Source: an uncultured Lachnospiraceae bacterium (lineage in GTDB: Bacteria; Bacillota; Clostridia; Lachnospirales; Lachnospiraceae). From it: 64,000 nt of DNA. Below, one piece after another: positions 48,898-58,327 of this stretch (position 1 is its first letter; every line of letters starts with the position of its first letter). Under the pieces are notes generated by a model, which searched no databases, was not told the origin of the DNA, and saw only the letters and a list, made by a program, of their open reading frames with translations. The position numbers and the translations under genes were made by a program. The stretch lies in contig CAJUGG010000094.1 of the NCBI GenBank assembly GCA_910585995.1, positions 17,615 through 81,614 on the forward strand, read 5' to 3'.

Positions 48898-49983
48898 CTA
48901 TGTTCCCATCAGCGCTTTCAGCCTTCTCGCCGCCGGCAGATAGCCCTCTTTCATGGACATCTGATAATACTGAACTGCCAATTTTTTCTGCCCGGACACC
49001 TCATACCAGGTGCCCAGATTATAAGCCGCCTTAAAAGACCCTGTCCCTACCACGCCTCCGGCCCTGGGACGTTCTCCTAACTTCAGACACCGCAGATAAC
49101 ATTGTTCAATCTTAGGCAATAATCCAATATAGCGCTGCACATCCGACAACACCCGTTTCATATAAAATATCCCGCATACAAAATAATAGTCCGACCAGCC
49201 TCCCAGATGAATCTCCTCCCGCTCTATAATCCCAGCAGCTTCATCCAGACACTCTGGTGTCCCCAGATCCAAAAGTGTATACAGATACAACACAATCCCC
49301 TGTCCGCGATAGGCCTCTTTGGGCTTGACATACTGATAAAAATTCCGAAAATAAGGCAGACTTTCCGACAGACGCTTCAGATTGCGCAAAGTGGAAGCCA
49401 GTTGAAACTGATAGTACCCATCTTTTGGTTCTTCTTCCACTGCCCGCTTCAGATAGGGAAGATTCCGCTCCCCCTTATCCAGATACAGATACCCGTCATG
49501 ATCCACTTCCAGAGGAAGCGGGATACAAGGATAATTTCCTGCCGGCTGCTCATGAATACGCCCTGTATAACGTACATTTCCCGGCAGCAGACGGGGCAGG
49601 ACGGAAGTACTGACACTCACCCCCTCTTCCTCCTCATAGGAATCATATCGAAGGATTCCCCCCAGCCATTTTTTCCCCGGCTGGCTTAAAAGCGCATCTT
49701 CTAACTCTTCCCGGCTGATGTCCCGTATATACTCATCTGCATCCAGCACCAGATTCCAGTCCCCATCGGAATGATCCAGCGCAAAATTACGGGCGGCCGA
49801 GAAATCATCCACCCAGGAAAATTTCAGTACCGCCGCCCCCATCTCTTCTGCAATCCTAATTGTCCCATCCTCCGAACCAGTATCCACCACGATCATCCGG
49901 TCCACCAGAGGCTTAACAGCCTCCAGACACTTTTTCAGAGAACGCTCTTCATTTTTTACAATCATTACCAGATTTATCTTCAT
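48898..49983 (-). CDS. Family 2 glycosyltransferase with TPR-like tail
   Basis: A 361-aa cytoplasmic enzyme. The GT-A domain (1 to about 210) has VMIVKNEERSLKKCLEAV, VVDTGSEDGTIRI and the metal motif LDADEYI. It ends in helical repeats (about 200-355, YYQFQLASTLRNLKRLSESL). Such SunS/GT2 proteins often sit in flagellar loci and glycosylate flagellin or other surface proteins. The ATG at 49983 shares one base with the stop of the PilZ gene (TGATG). It is the last gene of the fliK-like operon. Confidence 0.85.
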   Translation of the reverse strand: MKINLVMIVKNEERSLKKCLEAVKPLVDRMIVVDTGSEDGTIRIAEEMGAAVLKFSWVDDFSAARNFALDHSDGDWNLVLDADEYIRDISREELEDALLSQPGKKWLGGILRYDSYEEEEGVSVSTSVLPRLLPGNVRYTGRIHEQPAGNYPCIPLPLEVDHDGYLYLDKGERNLPYLKRAVEEEPKDGYYQFQLASTLRNLKRLSESLPYFRNFYQYVKPKEAYRGQGIVLYLYTLLDLGTPECLDEAAGIIEREEIHLGGWSDYYFVCGIFYMKRVLSDVQRYIGLLPKIEQCYLRCLKLGERPRAGGVVGTGSFKAAYNLGTWYEVSGQKKLAVQYYQMSMKEGYLPAARRLKALMGT

Positions 49984-50621
49984 CACAGATCCTCATCCTG
50001 CACAGGCTGCTTATTAAGCTGCGTCTCAATCTGCCGGTTATAGACAAAATTGCGGATATCGGATTCCAGCCCCAGAGAGAGATTCACAAACTGACACCCA
50101 TATCCAAATCCATTCTGTGACAGGTTATGAATCCTTAAAACCCTTGCCCTTACCGTACTCAAATCGGTACGGAAAGTATGTTTAAATACAAACTCCTGCT
50201 TCTGCAAAAGTCTCTGTCCCGTTGCAAAATACAACCCGCCGGCGCTGATATTCTGTATCGTCCCCTGAAAGATAATCCCGCTGTCTATACGGAAGTCTGT
50301 GCTGATATGTACCTTGACGCGCAAGTCCTTCTGCCTCTGGAAGATCTCATACACTTTGAGCACCATACAATCTGCCATCCAAGGCTCTGTAAACCGAGTG
50401 ACCTGGTTATTCTGTTTCAGCACCACTTCGCACAGACACCGCATCAATCCCTGCTGTCCGTCATAAAAGTCCACAAGGGTCTTAAGCCTCGCATTGCGCA
50501 GTTTACTGCTGGTAAAATATAGTCTGATCAGCTTGTCATTGATCTCCTCTACCCTCGCTCTGGACAGCGGCTTTCTGTCTGAACCATAGACTAAGCAGGT
50601 GTCGCAATCCTTAAATCTCAT
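49983..50621 (-). CDS. PilZ-domain c-di-GMP-binding protein (YcgR-like)
   Basis: A 212-aa protein with an N-terminal YcgR-N-like beta barrel (1 to about 95) and a C-terminal PilZ domain. The PilZ signature is degenerate at the first motif (FQRQKDLRVKV in place of RxxxR) but keeps the second, QNISAGGLYFAT (N-x-S-x-x-G). It probably slows or steers the flagellar motor in response to c-di-GMP, if it still binds the ligand. The ATG follows GGGAGG. Confidence 0.85.
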   Translation of the reverse strand: MRFKDCDTCLVYGSDRKPLSRARVEEINDKLIRLYFTSSKLRNARLKTLVDFYDGQQGLMRCLCEVVLKQNNQVTRFTEPWMADCMVLKVYEIFQRQKDLRVKVHISTDFRIDSGIIFQGTIQNISAGGLYFATGQRLLQKQEFVFKHTFRTDLSTVRARVLRIHNLSQNGFGYGCQFVNLSLGLESDIRNFVYNRQIETQLNKQPVQDEDL

Positions 50622-50677
50622 GATGTATGTCCCTCCCTATTCACTGTATTTTCACTTACTGTACGCTGCAATTCTCT

Positions 50678-51604
50678 CTAAAAATCCATAGATCCCACCT
50701 GACTGCTGGAATTCATCATCATCTGCATCCGCAAGATCTCCATCAGATTGTAAAAACTTTCCTTTCTCATTGTGACCGTCTCCCCGTCACTGTCCTGTAC
50801 AGTCGAACCAAACAGCATACTCAGCATATCGGTGGAAGAACCATAGACCGATGACATCCCATAGAGACTTCCTGTCCCGGTCAGTGCTGACATCCCGGAC
50901 AGACTGCCAAGCCCTGCCAGAGCCGTCGTCCCATAGCCGTTCATGGCCGAAGAGCCATAGAGTCCGCCAACCCCTGTAAGCGCTGACATCCCCAGCATCC
51001 CAAGAGAAGCTACAGAGTCCTTCAGATCTCCAAGCGCCGCTGCACTCGAAGAATAACTGCCGTTTTTCACCATCTTGCCGGATGCAAGCTCTCCCCCATT
51101 CATATAAGATGTTACTTTTTTCACATAGTTCTGCGTCTCTGCATAAGGCGGAATCCCGCCATATTTTTGTACACTGCCCGGACCTGCATTGTAAGCAGCC
51201 AGTGCAAGACTCACATCTCCATTGTATTTATCCAGATTGCTCTTCAGATATTTAGCTCCGCCCATAATGTTCTGTCTGGCATCAAAAGGATCTGTAACGC
51301 CAAGAGAACTGGCCGTCCCCGGCATAAGCTGCATCACGCCCATCGCCCCGGCATGAGAGACGGCATCCGGATTAAAATTCGACTCCGCCTTGGCCACTGC
51401 CTTGATCAGATCCACAGAGATGCCATAAGTAGAAGCAGCCTCTTCAAAGATCGAGTCCATACTGACCTCGCTGCTCTGCTGTACTGCCTCCTCAAATGCA
51501 GACTGAAAACTGCTGCCGGGCGTCTCCTCTTCCTGGTATTTCTGATGACCTCCAAGCCACTCCTTCTCATCGACTAATCCAGTTACCGATGTAATTCCTT
51601 CCAT
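50678..51604 (-). CDS. Lytic transglycosylase (SLT domain), flagellar
   Basis: A 308-aa protein. The catalytic Glu is E74 in AVAKAESNFNPDAVS, with GAMGVMQLMPGTA and LALAAYNAGPG motifs of the family. The C-terminal 120 residues are built from imperfect Gly/Ser/Leu repeats (GMSALTG, GLYGSS, GMSSVYG). There is no signal peptide, so secretion through the flagellar channel to open the wall for the rod is likely. It lies 16 bases after the FlhB-C-like gene. Confidence 0.85.
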   Translation of the reverse strand: MEGITSVTGLVDEKEWLGGHQKYQEEETPGSSFQSAFEEAVQQSSEVSMDSIFEEAASTYGISVDLIKAVAKAESNFNPDAVSHAGAMGVMQLMPGTASSLGVTDPFDARQNIMGGAKYLKSNLDKYNGDVSLALAAYNAGPGSVQKYGGIPPYAETQNYVKKVTSYMNGGELASGKMVKNGSYSSSAAALGDLKDSVASLGMLGMSALTGVGGLYGSSAMNGYGTTALAGLGSLSGMSALTGTGSLYGMSSVYGSSTDMLSMLFGSTVQDSDGETVTMRKESFYNLMEILRMQMMMNSSSQVGSMDF

Positions 51605-51620
51605 TCAAACTTGCTCCCTT

Positions 51621-51998
51621 CTATTTCATATCTCTTAGAGACTGTCCTTCCTCTGTCGCTGCCGCGGGCTCTTCCTGCTGCATCTCTTGTGCCTCCTGCG
51701 CTTCTTGTACCTCTTCTGTCTCTTCCTTATCCGGCACATATCCCAAAAAATACAGATAGATGTCCACAATCGCCTGGTACAGTTCTCTTGGGATCTCTGC
51801 CCCTAACTGAAGCTGTGTCAACAGAGTGGCCAGAGAATCATCCTCATATACCGGCACGCCTGCCTCCATCGCGGTCTCTGTGATCCGCTCCGCCAGATAG
51901 CCCATACCCGAAGCAACGATCACCGGAGCACCATTTTTATCTGGGTTATATTTTAAAGCCACGGCTTTTTGCCGTATCAATTCCTCAAATTCTGACAT
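51621..51998 (-). CDS. FlhB C-terminal-like protein (YlqH type)
   Basis: A 125-aa protein equivalent to the cytoplasmic domain of the export gate FlhB: RQKAVALKYNPDKNGAPVIV, GYLAERITETAMEAGVPVYE and EIPRELYQAIVDIYLYFLGY. The NPTH self-cleavage site is absent; the segment reads NPDK. The ATG at 51998 follows AAGGAG and overlaps the end of the upstream gene by 14 bases. An acidic/Gln tail follows. It may help substrate switching of the flagellar export apparatus; its role elsewhere in Firmicutes is unclear. Confidence 0.85.
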   Translation of the reverse strand: MSEFEELIRQKAVALKYNPDKNGAPVIVASGMGYLAERITETAMEAGVPVYEDDSLATLLTQLQLGAEIPRELYQAIVDIYLYFLGYVPDKEETEEVQEAQEAQEMQQEEPAAATEEGQSLRDMK

Positions 51999-53418
51999 TG
52001 ATTGTCGTCTCCTTCGCCCGTATTTCTGGAAAGACCTCATCGATCTTTCGGTCACGGATGCGCCCATATACGGAAAACTGGCTCAGACGGATTCCATTTT
52101 TCTTAAGGATCCCCGTCACATCCGCCTGGATCTTTTTATCCTGTTTTGCCAGAAAAGTAGGGACAAACAACTGCATCCTAGACTCTCTGTCCTGCAGCGT
52201 CATCACCATCTCAAATTTTCCAAGACTCTGTATATCAAATTTTAAAAATAATTTTACGGTTCTTCCGCCACTTCCATTGCCCTGATCCGAATCCGGGTCC
52301 ACCCACATCTCCGACACCACATTGTTATCCTCAAACTGAAACGGAAGGATAAAATGCAAAAGCGGCATATAGACACTCTCGTTGACCAGCATACCGTTCA
52401 TAATCGTATAGAACTGCTGTACATTCTCCAGTCCTGCATCTCCGTTAGCTCCCCGAAGGAGCAGTTTGGCCAGCCCGTCGGCAAAATCTGACATCATAGA
52501 ACGTACGGGGGATGCCTCTGGCTCTAAGAGCCTCTGCAGGCTCGCCTGTACATCGCCTTTAAACAGTCGTTCAAACTCCTGGTTATCCGCCATCCGGTCA
52601 AAAAGCTTCATCAGCTTCTCCTTATCGCCCTCCTGATAGCGTACGGCATTGAAGACCAAAAGCATCGTCGCATCTCTGACTGCCCCGTAATCATGCGTAC
52701 GGGAGATATAATTTGCCAAAAAGGGGATCAGGCCTCTGTTGAGCTGTGCGGCATTGGCCTGGGTATCGCCGTTTGGCGCCTCCCAGTTCATCCCTTGTGT
52801 CAGTTGACGAAACTCTTCCCGAAACGGACGCAGCAAGAGCTGCTCAATATCCTTGGTCAGAGAATCCATCTGCTGCAAAAGATGTGTCCCGGACGAAAAA
52901 TTATTATATCCTTTTAAAAAGGCCATCACAGCATCTTTTACCCCGTCCGAGTTGCTCTGTGAGAGCACCGAACGCAGCTGCTGAAAAAATTCTCCCGTAA
53001 ATCTGGCCTGCAGCTCTTGCTGTCCCTGCATAAAATCCAGAAGTTCTCCGGGCGAGTCCATCTTAAGCGTCATCAGAAACTGGTCGATCAAAGCCCCGAT
53101 CTCCGCATGTCCCGCCTCTGCAAGTCCCGGCATATCCGTGAACAAAAGCTGTCCTAAAGCAGCTGCTAATCCGTCGCTCTCTCCCAGACTCTTGATAAAT
53201 GCTCCATAATTGCTTTCAAAATTAATCGTGCTAAAGAGATCATTCTGTGACGTATTCTCTGCCTGTTGTCCGTCTCTTCCGTCAGCCCGCACAACACGGG
53301 TAGGATCGACCGGATTCCGTATCGCAGGATTATCTACATTATTCTTTGGGTCCAGATTCTGCACATTCCGATTATCCGTATTCAGGTTTGGAGTCGTTAC
53401 CTGTAAAATATTGGCCAT
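51985..53418 (-). CDS. FliK/YlqG-like flagellar hook-length-type protein
   Basis: A 477-aa protein. The first 60 residues are Asn/Asp-rich and disordered, the middle is helical (about 60-340), and the last 100 residues look like the FliK C-terminal domain: FLKFDIQSLGKFEMVMTLQD then LKKNGIRLSQFSVYG. The following FlhB-C-like gene overlaps its end, mirroring the ylqG-ylqH pair of Bacillus. It probably acts at the export gate. A sigma-28-like promoter lies 45 bases upstream. The ATG follows GGGAGG. Confidence 0.7.
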   Translation of the reverse strand: MANILQVTTPNLNTDNRNVQNLDPKNNVDNPAIRNPVDPTRVVRADGRDGQQAENTSQNDLFSTINFESNYGAFIKSLGESDGLAAALGQLLFTDMPGLAEAGHAEIGALIDQFLMTLKMDSPGELLDFMQGQQELQARFTGEFFQQLRSVLSQSNSDGVKDAVMAFLKGYNNFSSGTHLLQQMDSLTKDIEQLLLRPFREEFRQLTQGMNWEAPNGDTQANAAQLNRGLIPFLANYISRTHDYGAVRDATMLLVFNAVRYQEGDKEKLMKLFDRMADNQEFERLFKGDVQASLQRLLEPEASPVRSMMSDFADGLAKLLLRGANGDAGLENVQQFYTIMNGMLVNESVYMPLLHFILPFQFEDNNVVSEMWVDPDSDQGNGSGGRTVKLFLKFDIQSLGKFEMVMTLQDRESRMQLFVPTFLAKQDKKIQADVTGILKKNGIRLSQFSVYGRIRDRKIDEVFPEIRAKETTINVRI

Positions 53419-53462
53419 ACACCCTCCCGTCTCTCTGTCTGCATAAATATATTATCGTTAAT

Positions 53463-53489
53463 ATATCGACGTATTCTGGATTTATATTA
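53463..53489 (-). promoter_or_regulatory. Sigma-28-like promoter of the fliK-like operon
   Basis: On the minus strand: TAAT (53489-53486), 15-base spacer, GTCGATAT (53470-53463). The operon that follows holds the FliK-like, FlhB-C-like, transglycosylase, PilZ and GT2 genes. Confidence 0.5.
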
Positions 53490-53576
53490 GCACTTTTTAG
53501 GTTCAGTTTCAAGTACAGGGAATGAATCCCTGTAAGAACTCTCTTTCATTTTTTCTATAAAAAACACAACATCTCC

Positions 53577-53603
53577 TTATGATTGAGCGAAAAATGCCGA
53601 TAA
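53577..53603 (+). promoter_or_regulatory. Sigma-28-like promoter of the flgM operon
   Basis: TTAT (53577-53580), 15-base spacer, GCCGATAA (53596-53603), 70 bases before the flgM start. Confidence 0.55.
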
Positions 53604-53672
53604 TAATATAAAGTTCTAATAAATGTTTTTGGATAACAGCTATGTCAGATACACCACAGAAAGGAGGCTGTT

Positions 53673-53975
53673 ATGAATATTAAATTTGAGGCTTTAAGAC
53701 CCTCTTACCGTACGCCTGTCCAGGCGCCGCGTAAAAAGCACACACCGTCTGCTGAGAAGGCAAAGGGGAATTACGATACAGTAACGATCCATGGAGCACA
53801 GACCAATCAGAACACGGAAGTCAGCTTCGCCCGCGCTCTGGCACGTACATCTGCCTCCCAGATACCGGAAGGAGCAACCCCGGAACGAGTACAAGAATTA
53901 AGATCCCAGGTTGCAGCCGGTACTTACCATCCGGACGCTATGCAGATCGCAAACAGTATGCTGGGCCTGCGGTAA
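53673..53975 (+). CDS. flgM: Anti-sigma-28 factor FlgM
   Basis: A 100-aa protein with a basic disordered N-terminus and the sigma-binding C-terminus VQELRSQVAAGTYHPDAMQI. It holds sigma-28 inactive until it is exported through the finished hook. It is first in the operon flgM-flgN-flgK-flgL-yviE-like-fliW-csrA and starts after AAGGAGG. Confidence 0.93.
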   Translation: MNIKFEALRPSYRTPVQAPRKKHTPSAEKAKGNYDTVTIHGAQTNQNTEVSFARALARTSASQIPEGATPERVQELRSQVAAGTYHPDAMQIANSMLGLR

Positions 53976-54018
53976 ACAGGCCTTTGCTCATTATTAGAAG
54001 GGAGACTATCTATTATCT

Positions 54019-54495
54019 ATGAGCCTGAGAACACAGGAACCTTTGGAAGAATATGTCACGACCATTCAGGATCTGGCCGCTGTCGTACTTCAGATCGCCA
54101 TCGTAGAGGAGAAAAAGGCCCAGATCGCTGCCGACCGACTCCATGAACAGATGGACGGCTGTATACAGGAAGAGCAGGCCCTGATCCTGAAATTGCGTGG
54201 TCTGGAACAACACCGGATCAAATATCAGGATGCTCTTGGTTTTGATTCGCTTACTTTAGAGCAGATCAGGCAGCAGGCCTCCCCTGAGCAGCTTTCGGAG
54301 TTATCCCCCGCTTTTTCGGAATTAGAGACACAGCTTAACCGTTTAGAACATGCCCGCAAAGCTGCAGAACAGATGATTCAAGTAAGACTTCATGAGATAG
54401 AAGTCTTTGCGCAGCAGGGACATTCCTATGACAATGGAGGCAATGTAACCCCTGCCAATGCGCCTCAAACCAAATTCCACAGTAAATATGTGTGA
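54019..54495 (+). CDS. flgN: FlgN export chaperone for FlgK/FlgL
   Basis: A 158-aa all-helical protein. It has IQDLAAVVLQIAIVEEKKAQ at the start, a central coiled coil and a C-terminal helix (EQMIQVRLHEIEVFAQQ), then a disordered tail. Its position between flgM and flgK fits FlgN, which delivers hook-associated proteins to the export gate. Sequence conservation is weak in this family; synteny is the main support. Confidence 0.85.
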   Translation: MSLRTQEPLEEYVTTIQDLAAVVLQIAIVEEKKAQIAADRLHEQMDGCIQEEQALILKLRGLEQHRIKYQDALGFDSLTLEQIRQQASPEQLSELSPAFSELETQLNRLEHARKAAEQMIQVRLHEIEVFAQQGHSYDNGGNVTPANAPQTKFHSKYV

Positions 54496-54530
54496 TTGAT
54501 AGAATGAAAAGATAATGGAGGAAACACATT

Positions 54531-56351
54531 ATGGTACGAGCAACATTCGCTGGTTTTTCAACCGCCCTGTCTGCTTTGCAGTCCAATCAAAAGAGACTGG
54601 ATATTGTAGGGCACAACCTTTCCAATATGAATACCGTAGGCTATACCAGACAGGAGTTACAGACTTCCAGCATCAACTACACCAGTCCGGTATCTACTTT
54701 TATGAACGGCTCGGAAGTGCTGGTGGGCTTTGGTGTACATATGGATAAAGTAGCCCAGATCCGGGACCCCTATCTGGATGCCCAGTACAGGAGCCAGATG
54801 GACAAATCCGGCTTTACCGATTCGATCCAGACTTCTCTGGACAGTCTTGCCAAAATCTTTGATGAGAGCAGCATCAACGGTATCCATCAGGCATTTGTGG
54901 ATATCCAGACTGCCCTGAACGATATGCAGGACGTAGCGAAAGTCAACGACCCCATCTATGAATCCGAGCTTCGCTCCAAGATGAAGACTTTGGCAAATAT
55001 GCTCAATCAGGCATCCAAAGATATTGACGAGGCAGAGGCACAGGAGTTCAACCGCTTAGTTGGTACAACCAGCACGCAAAACGGCGCGCAGGAGCAAGTC
55101 AATGACCTGCTCCGCCAGATCGGTGATCTCAATCATCAGATCAAGAGAAATCAGATCTTGGGACAGCAGAGCTTGGAGCTGATGGATGAGAGAAATAACC
55201 TGCTGGATACTTTGGCAAGCTTTTTGCCGATTGAAGTAACTTATTATAAGGATCAGGCACATGATGGGATTAAAAATGACGGCAGTGGGGACCCTGATCT
55301 AAGTGAAACCTACTATCTCGACAAAAACGGCAAACCGATCGCCAAAAAAGAATGGCCGGATGATGTGCGAGTGGAGATGGTCTATAAGGATGCAAATGGT
55401 GATGAACAGCGCATCACTCTGGTAGAAGGCTCGGAAGGCGGTAAGGGTGAGAATTATGGACGGATAGAGTTTACCAGTAACCCCAAAGACCCAGCTAATC
55501 CTAACGGACCTATTGATCCTAATTCTGTAGCTTTAAAAGTCATTGGAAGTGAAAGAAATCTTGTTGCTGGTAATGCTTCAGATGTAACTTTCGACAGACC
55601 AGATCCAACAGCTACAGATCCTGGAGACCGTATCTATGATGGTTCGATCCAGGCAAGTCTCCATATGTTATGGCAGGATGGCTCAGTAAAAGATCTGGAA
55701 AAAGATCATACCAGCGTAAATGGCTATGAATTTTACAGAAATCAGCTGGATACACTTGCGCAGGCATTTGCACATGTGATAAATGAGATCAATATTAGAG
55801 GAACATCATCAAGTGATGATCCAACAACCAAAGACTCTAATCAATTTTTACTTGTAAATAAAGAGACTGATCTATATACTCCAGGAGCAGCTATTGATAC
55901 AGCAATTACTGCTGCCAACATTGGTATTAATACAAAATGGAGTAATGGCAGCGTCCATATCAGTATGGCAAGTAAAGACCCAAATAAGACTGTTTTGGAT
56001 ATGATAGAAGCTATGAATGCTACTTATCCATCAACCAATAAAAATCTTGCAACTGTTGCGGGAATCACCAATGTTCAATTAAAGGATAACTCCTTCGCCG
56101 ACTACATGAACTACACCTCGACGTTCCTTGCCAACGACTCCTATCACAATTCGCTCTCATTAAAGACGAATGTAACCGTATTAAACGGTATTCAAAATTC
56201 CCGCGATTCGGTATCCGGAGTCAGCTTAGACGAAGAAGCATCGAATATGATGCAGTTCATGTCCGCTTATAACGCAGCTTCCCGTGTGATGACTGCATTA
56301 GACCAGGCACTCGATGTTCTGATCAACAGCACTGGTATGGTAGGACGCTAA
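54531..56351 (+). CDS. flgK: Flagellar hook-associated protein 1
   Basis: A 606-aa junction protein. The N-terminus is ALSALQSNQKRLDIVGHNLS then NMNTVGYTRQE, and the C-terminus is SGVSLDEEASNMMQFMSAYN then VMTALDQALDVLIN, the paired coiled-coil ends. The variable central domain (about 55,230-56,080 in DNA, residues 234-517) is clearly more AT-rich in its codons than the ends. It starts with the ATG at 54531 after GGAGG, and has no signal peptide because it is exported by the flagellar apparatus. Confidence 0.95.
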   Translation: MVRATFAGFSTALSALQSNQKRLDIVGHNLSNMNTVGYTRQELQTSSINYTSPVSTFMNGSEVLVGFGVHMDKVAQIRDPYLDAQYRSQMDKSGFTDSIQTSLDSLAKIFDESSINGIHQAFVDIQTALNDMQDVAKVNDPIYESELRSKMKTLANMLNQASKDIDEAEAQEFNRLVGTTSTQNGAQEQVNDLLRQIGDLNHQIKRNQILGQQSLELMDERNNLLDTLASFLPIEVTYYKDQAHDGIKNDGSGDPDLSETYYLDKNGKPIAKKEWPDDVRVEMVYKDANGDEQRITLVEGSEGGKGENYGRIEFTSNPKDPANPNGPIDPNSVALKVIGSERNLVAGNASDVTFDRPDPTATDPGDRIYDGSIQASLHMLWQDGSVKDLEKDHTSVNGYEFYRNQLDTLAQAFAHVINEINIRGTSSSDDPTTKDSNQFLLVNKETDLYTPGAAIDTAITAANIGINTKWSNGSVHISMASKDPNKTVLDMIEAMNATYPSTNKNLATVAGITNVQLKDNSFADYMNYTSTFLANDSYHNSLSLKTNVTVLNGIQNSRDSVSGVSLDEEASNMMQFMSAYNAASRVMTALDQALDVLINSTGMVGR

Positions 56352-56357
56352 TCACTG

Positions 56358-56390
56358 TGCGGATGTCCCATAGACAGACATCCGCATATT
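56358..56390 (+). terminator. Hairpin between flgK and flgL
   Basis: TGCGGATGTC pairs perfectly with GACATCCGCA (10 bp, 9-base loop), followed by TATTT. It is a possible partial terminator or a stabiliser that sets the FlgK:FlgL ratio. Confidence 0.5.
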
Positions 56391-56422
56391 TCCAATATGA
56401 ATCACTTACGGAGGTAATCATT

Positions 56423-57643
56423 ATGCGCGTAACTAACGCTTCTACTTATAGAAACTACACGACATCGGTCAACAATGTACACGCGAATCTGAATAAAAGT
56501 TTAAATAAGATATCCAGCGGCCGGGAATACGAAAATGCCGCTGAGAACCCAACCGCTTACTACAGAGGAAAATCCATCGACAGGGAATACCAGGATCTCC
56601 TCAGCAAATCCACATTGATCACAGACGTAAAAGCACGTCTGGAACTACAAGAAGACGGTGCTTATGATATTCAGAACCTGCTTGCAACCGCCAGAAAGAC
56701 CATAATCAAAGCACGTACCGGAACCACGACCGGCACTGCTATGGAGACTCTGCGGGACGATCTGCTTCGTATGGAGCACAATATGGTCAATGACCTGCAA
56801 AGCCAGTATCAGGACTTCTATGTCTACGGCGGCAACGACGTCAGCACCCCGCCATTCTCCCTAAGCAATGATGGCATGACCCTTACTTACAGTCATGTAT
56901 TTCCAGGAGAGGACGAAGTTACAAACTTTGTGATGGAATTAACAGAGCAAAAAGATGATCAGGGAGAAGGTACTGGAATCTATAAATTTGAATTACAGAC
57001 TGATGCTACTAATAATCCAAATGCCACACCTGAAAGACTAGTTCAGGCTATGACAGAACAGGGTTATATGGATCTGGGCTATGGAGATATTCGTGACAGA
57101 AGTACTTTAATTGACACCTACACAGGAGGTCTGAATATACTGACGGGTCTGACGTCAGACGCTGTTATTTCCAGTACAGCTACTTTTAGTACAGCCCCTG
57201 GCAGTACCGATTATGCTGATTATGTCAATAATACAGTTATGCAAAAACTTACCGACGGCCCTCTCGGCCTGGTCGCTCAGTCTGTAATGAGTATGAATAA
57301 CTATTTAGGCCAGGGCAAAGAAACCGCCAATAAACCCGATCTGGTAGATGACCGTGACAAACTGGATGATGACTTTGCTCGTCTGATGGATATGATGGAG
57401 ACCAGTGAGCATACTACCACCACAGTCTATTCTGATCTGGGCAATAAATACAAGACACTTGAAGACACAGATACCCGCCTGAAGAATCTACAGGACTCTC
57501 TCACGGTTCAGTACAAAGATATCTTAGGTGCTGACCCCTACGGTTCCATCTTGGAGATGTACAACAACCAATATGCTTACAATGCAGCACTTCAGGTAGG
57601 TTCTAATCTAATGACTTCCTCATTGTTTGATTTTGTAAGGTAA
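56423..57643 (+). CDS. flgL: Flagellar hook-associated protein 3
   Basis: A 406-aa flagellin-like junction protein. The N-terminus is MRVTNASTYRNYTTSVNNVH, then NKISSGREYENAAENP; the C-terminus has VYSDLGNKYKTLEDTDTRLKN and NAALQVGSNLMTSSLFDFVR. The central part (about 56,890-57,240) is AT-rich compared with the ends. The ATG at 56423 follows GGAGG; the longer upstream frame is rejected. Confidence 0.94.
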   Translation: MRVTNASTYRNYTTSVNNVHANLNKSLNKISSGREYENAAENPTAYYRGKSIDREYQDLLSKSTLITDVKARLELQEDGAYDIQNLLATARKTIIKARTGTTTGTAMETLRDDLLRMEHNMVNDLQSQYQDFYVYGGNDVSTPPFSLSNDGMTLTYSHVFPGEDEVTNFVMELTEQKDDQGEGTGIYKFELQTDATNNPNATPERLVQAMTEQGYMDLGYGDIRDRSTLIDTYTGGLNILTGLTSDAVISSTATFSTAPGSTDYADYVNNTVMQKLTDGPLGLVAQSVMSMNNYLGQGKETANKPDLVDDRDKLDDDFARLMDMMETSEHTTTTVYSDLGNKYKTLEDTDTRLKNLQDSLTVQYKDILGADPYGSILEMYNNQYAYNAALQVGSNLMTSSLFDFVR

Positions 57644-57684
57644 CGATAAGAGAAAGATATAAGTAAGAAAGGAGGTTCTATTTT

Positions 57685-58317
57685 ATGGAACAACTTATTA
57701 AAATCACCTCCGTACCCATGCGTACCGCAAGTTACACACAGAGTGCACGTCTCGTCAGCTCAGACTCTCTGGACTTAGAAAGGCGCAAAGCTCTCGCAAG
57801 ACAGATGTCTTTTCACCGCAGTCATGCTTCCGGGGGAAGCTCGCTGCCTGTGAAAGATATCACAAAGATTAACCAGACCTTTTCTAGACGTACGGTGACG
57901 CCTAAGATGCAGAATGTCTCCAAGCAGCAGGTGGCATATAAAAAACAGATGCAGCCTTCTGTCTCCAACAATGCTTCTTATCCCGCACCAACCCCTGTCG
58001 CATCTACGGCAAATATGAATATGATTTCCGCAGATGCCGCTGCGATCCAGACACAGGCCGTAGCTGCAGTACAACCGCAATACACAGCGCCAACACCTTC
58101 TACCGCAGGTGTCACCATGGATGTCACCTCTTCCTATGCAGCAGAGAGAGGCGCGTTTGAGATGCGGGTTGCCAAAGGGGATCTTACCTTTCTTCCACCG
58201 ATGGTTATGACCATCGTAACGCAATACCCAGAGCTTCACTTTGAATATCTGGGTGATTTCAACTACGTTCCGCCTCGTGAACCCACACGAGGGGAAAATA
58301 TCAATCTATTCACATAG
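57685..58317 (+). CDS. YviE-like flagellar operon protein (DUF6470-type position)
   Basis: A 210-aa protein with a low-complexity middle (Ala, Thr, Pro, Gln, about 90-150). It has ITKINQTFSRRTVTPKMQN in the first half and FEMRVAKGDLTFLPPMVMTI plus EYLGDFNYVPP near the end. It occupies the place of yviE between flgL and fliW. The family call rests on synteny and on the C-terminal pattern; its function is unknown. The ATG follows AAAGGAGG. Confidence 0.65.
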   Translation: MEQLIKITSVPMRTASYTQSARLVSSDSLDLERRKALARQMSFHRSHASGGSSLPVKDITKINQTFSRRTVTPKMQNVSKQQVAYKKQMQPSVSNNASYPAPTPVASTANMNMISADAAAIQTQAVAAVQPQYTAPTPSTAGVTMDVTSSYAAERGAFEMRVAKGDLTFLPPMVMTIVTQYPELHFEYLGDFNYVPPREPTRGENINLFT

Positions 58318-58327
58318 GAGTATAGAG

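Noticed and set aside
51621..51998. Truncated flhB pseudogene
   Set aside because: It has its own ribosome site, full typical length for the YlqH group and the usual partner upstream, so it is an intact short gene.
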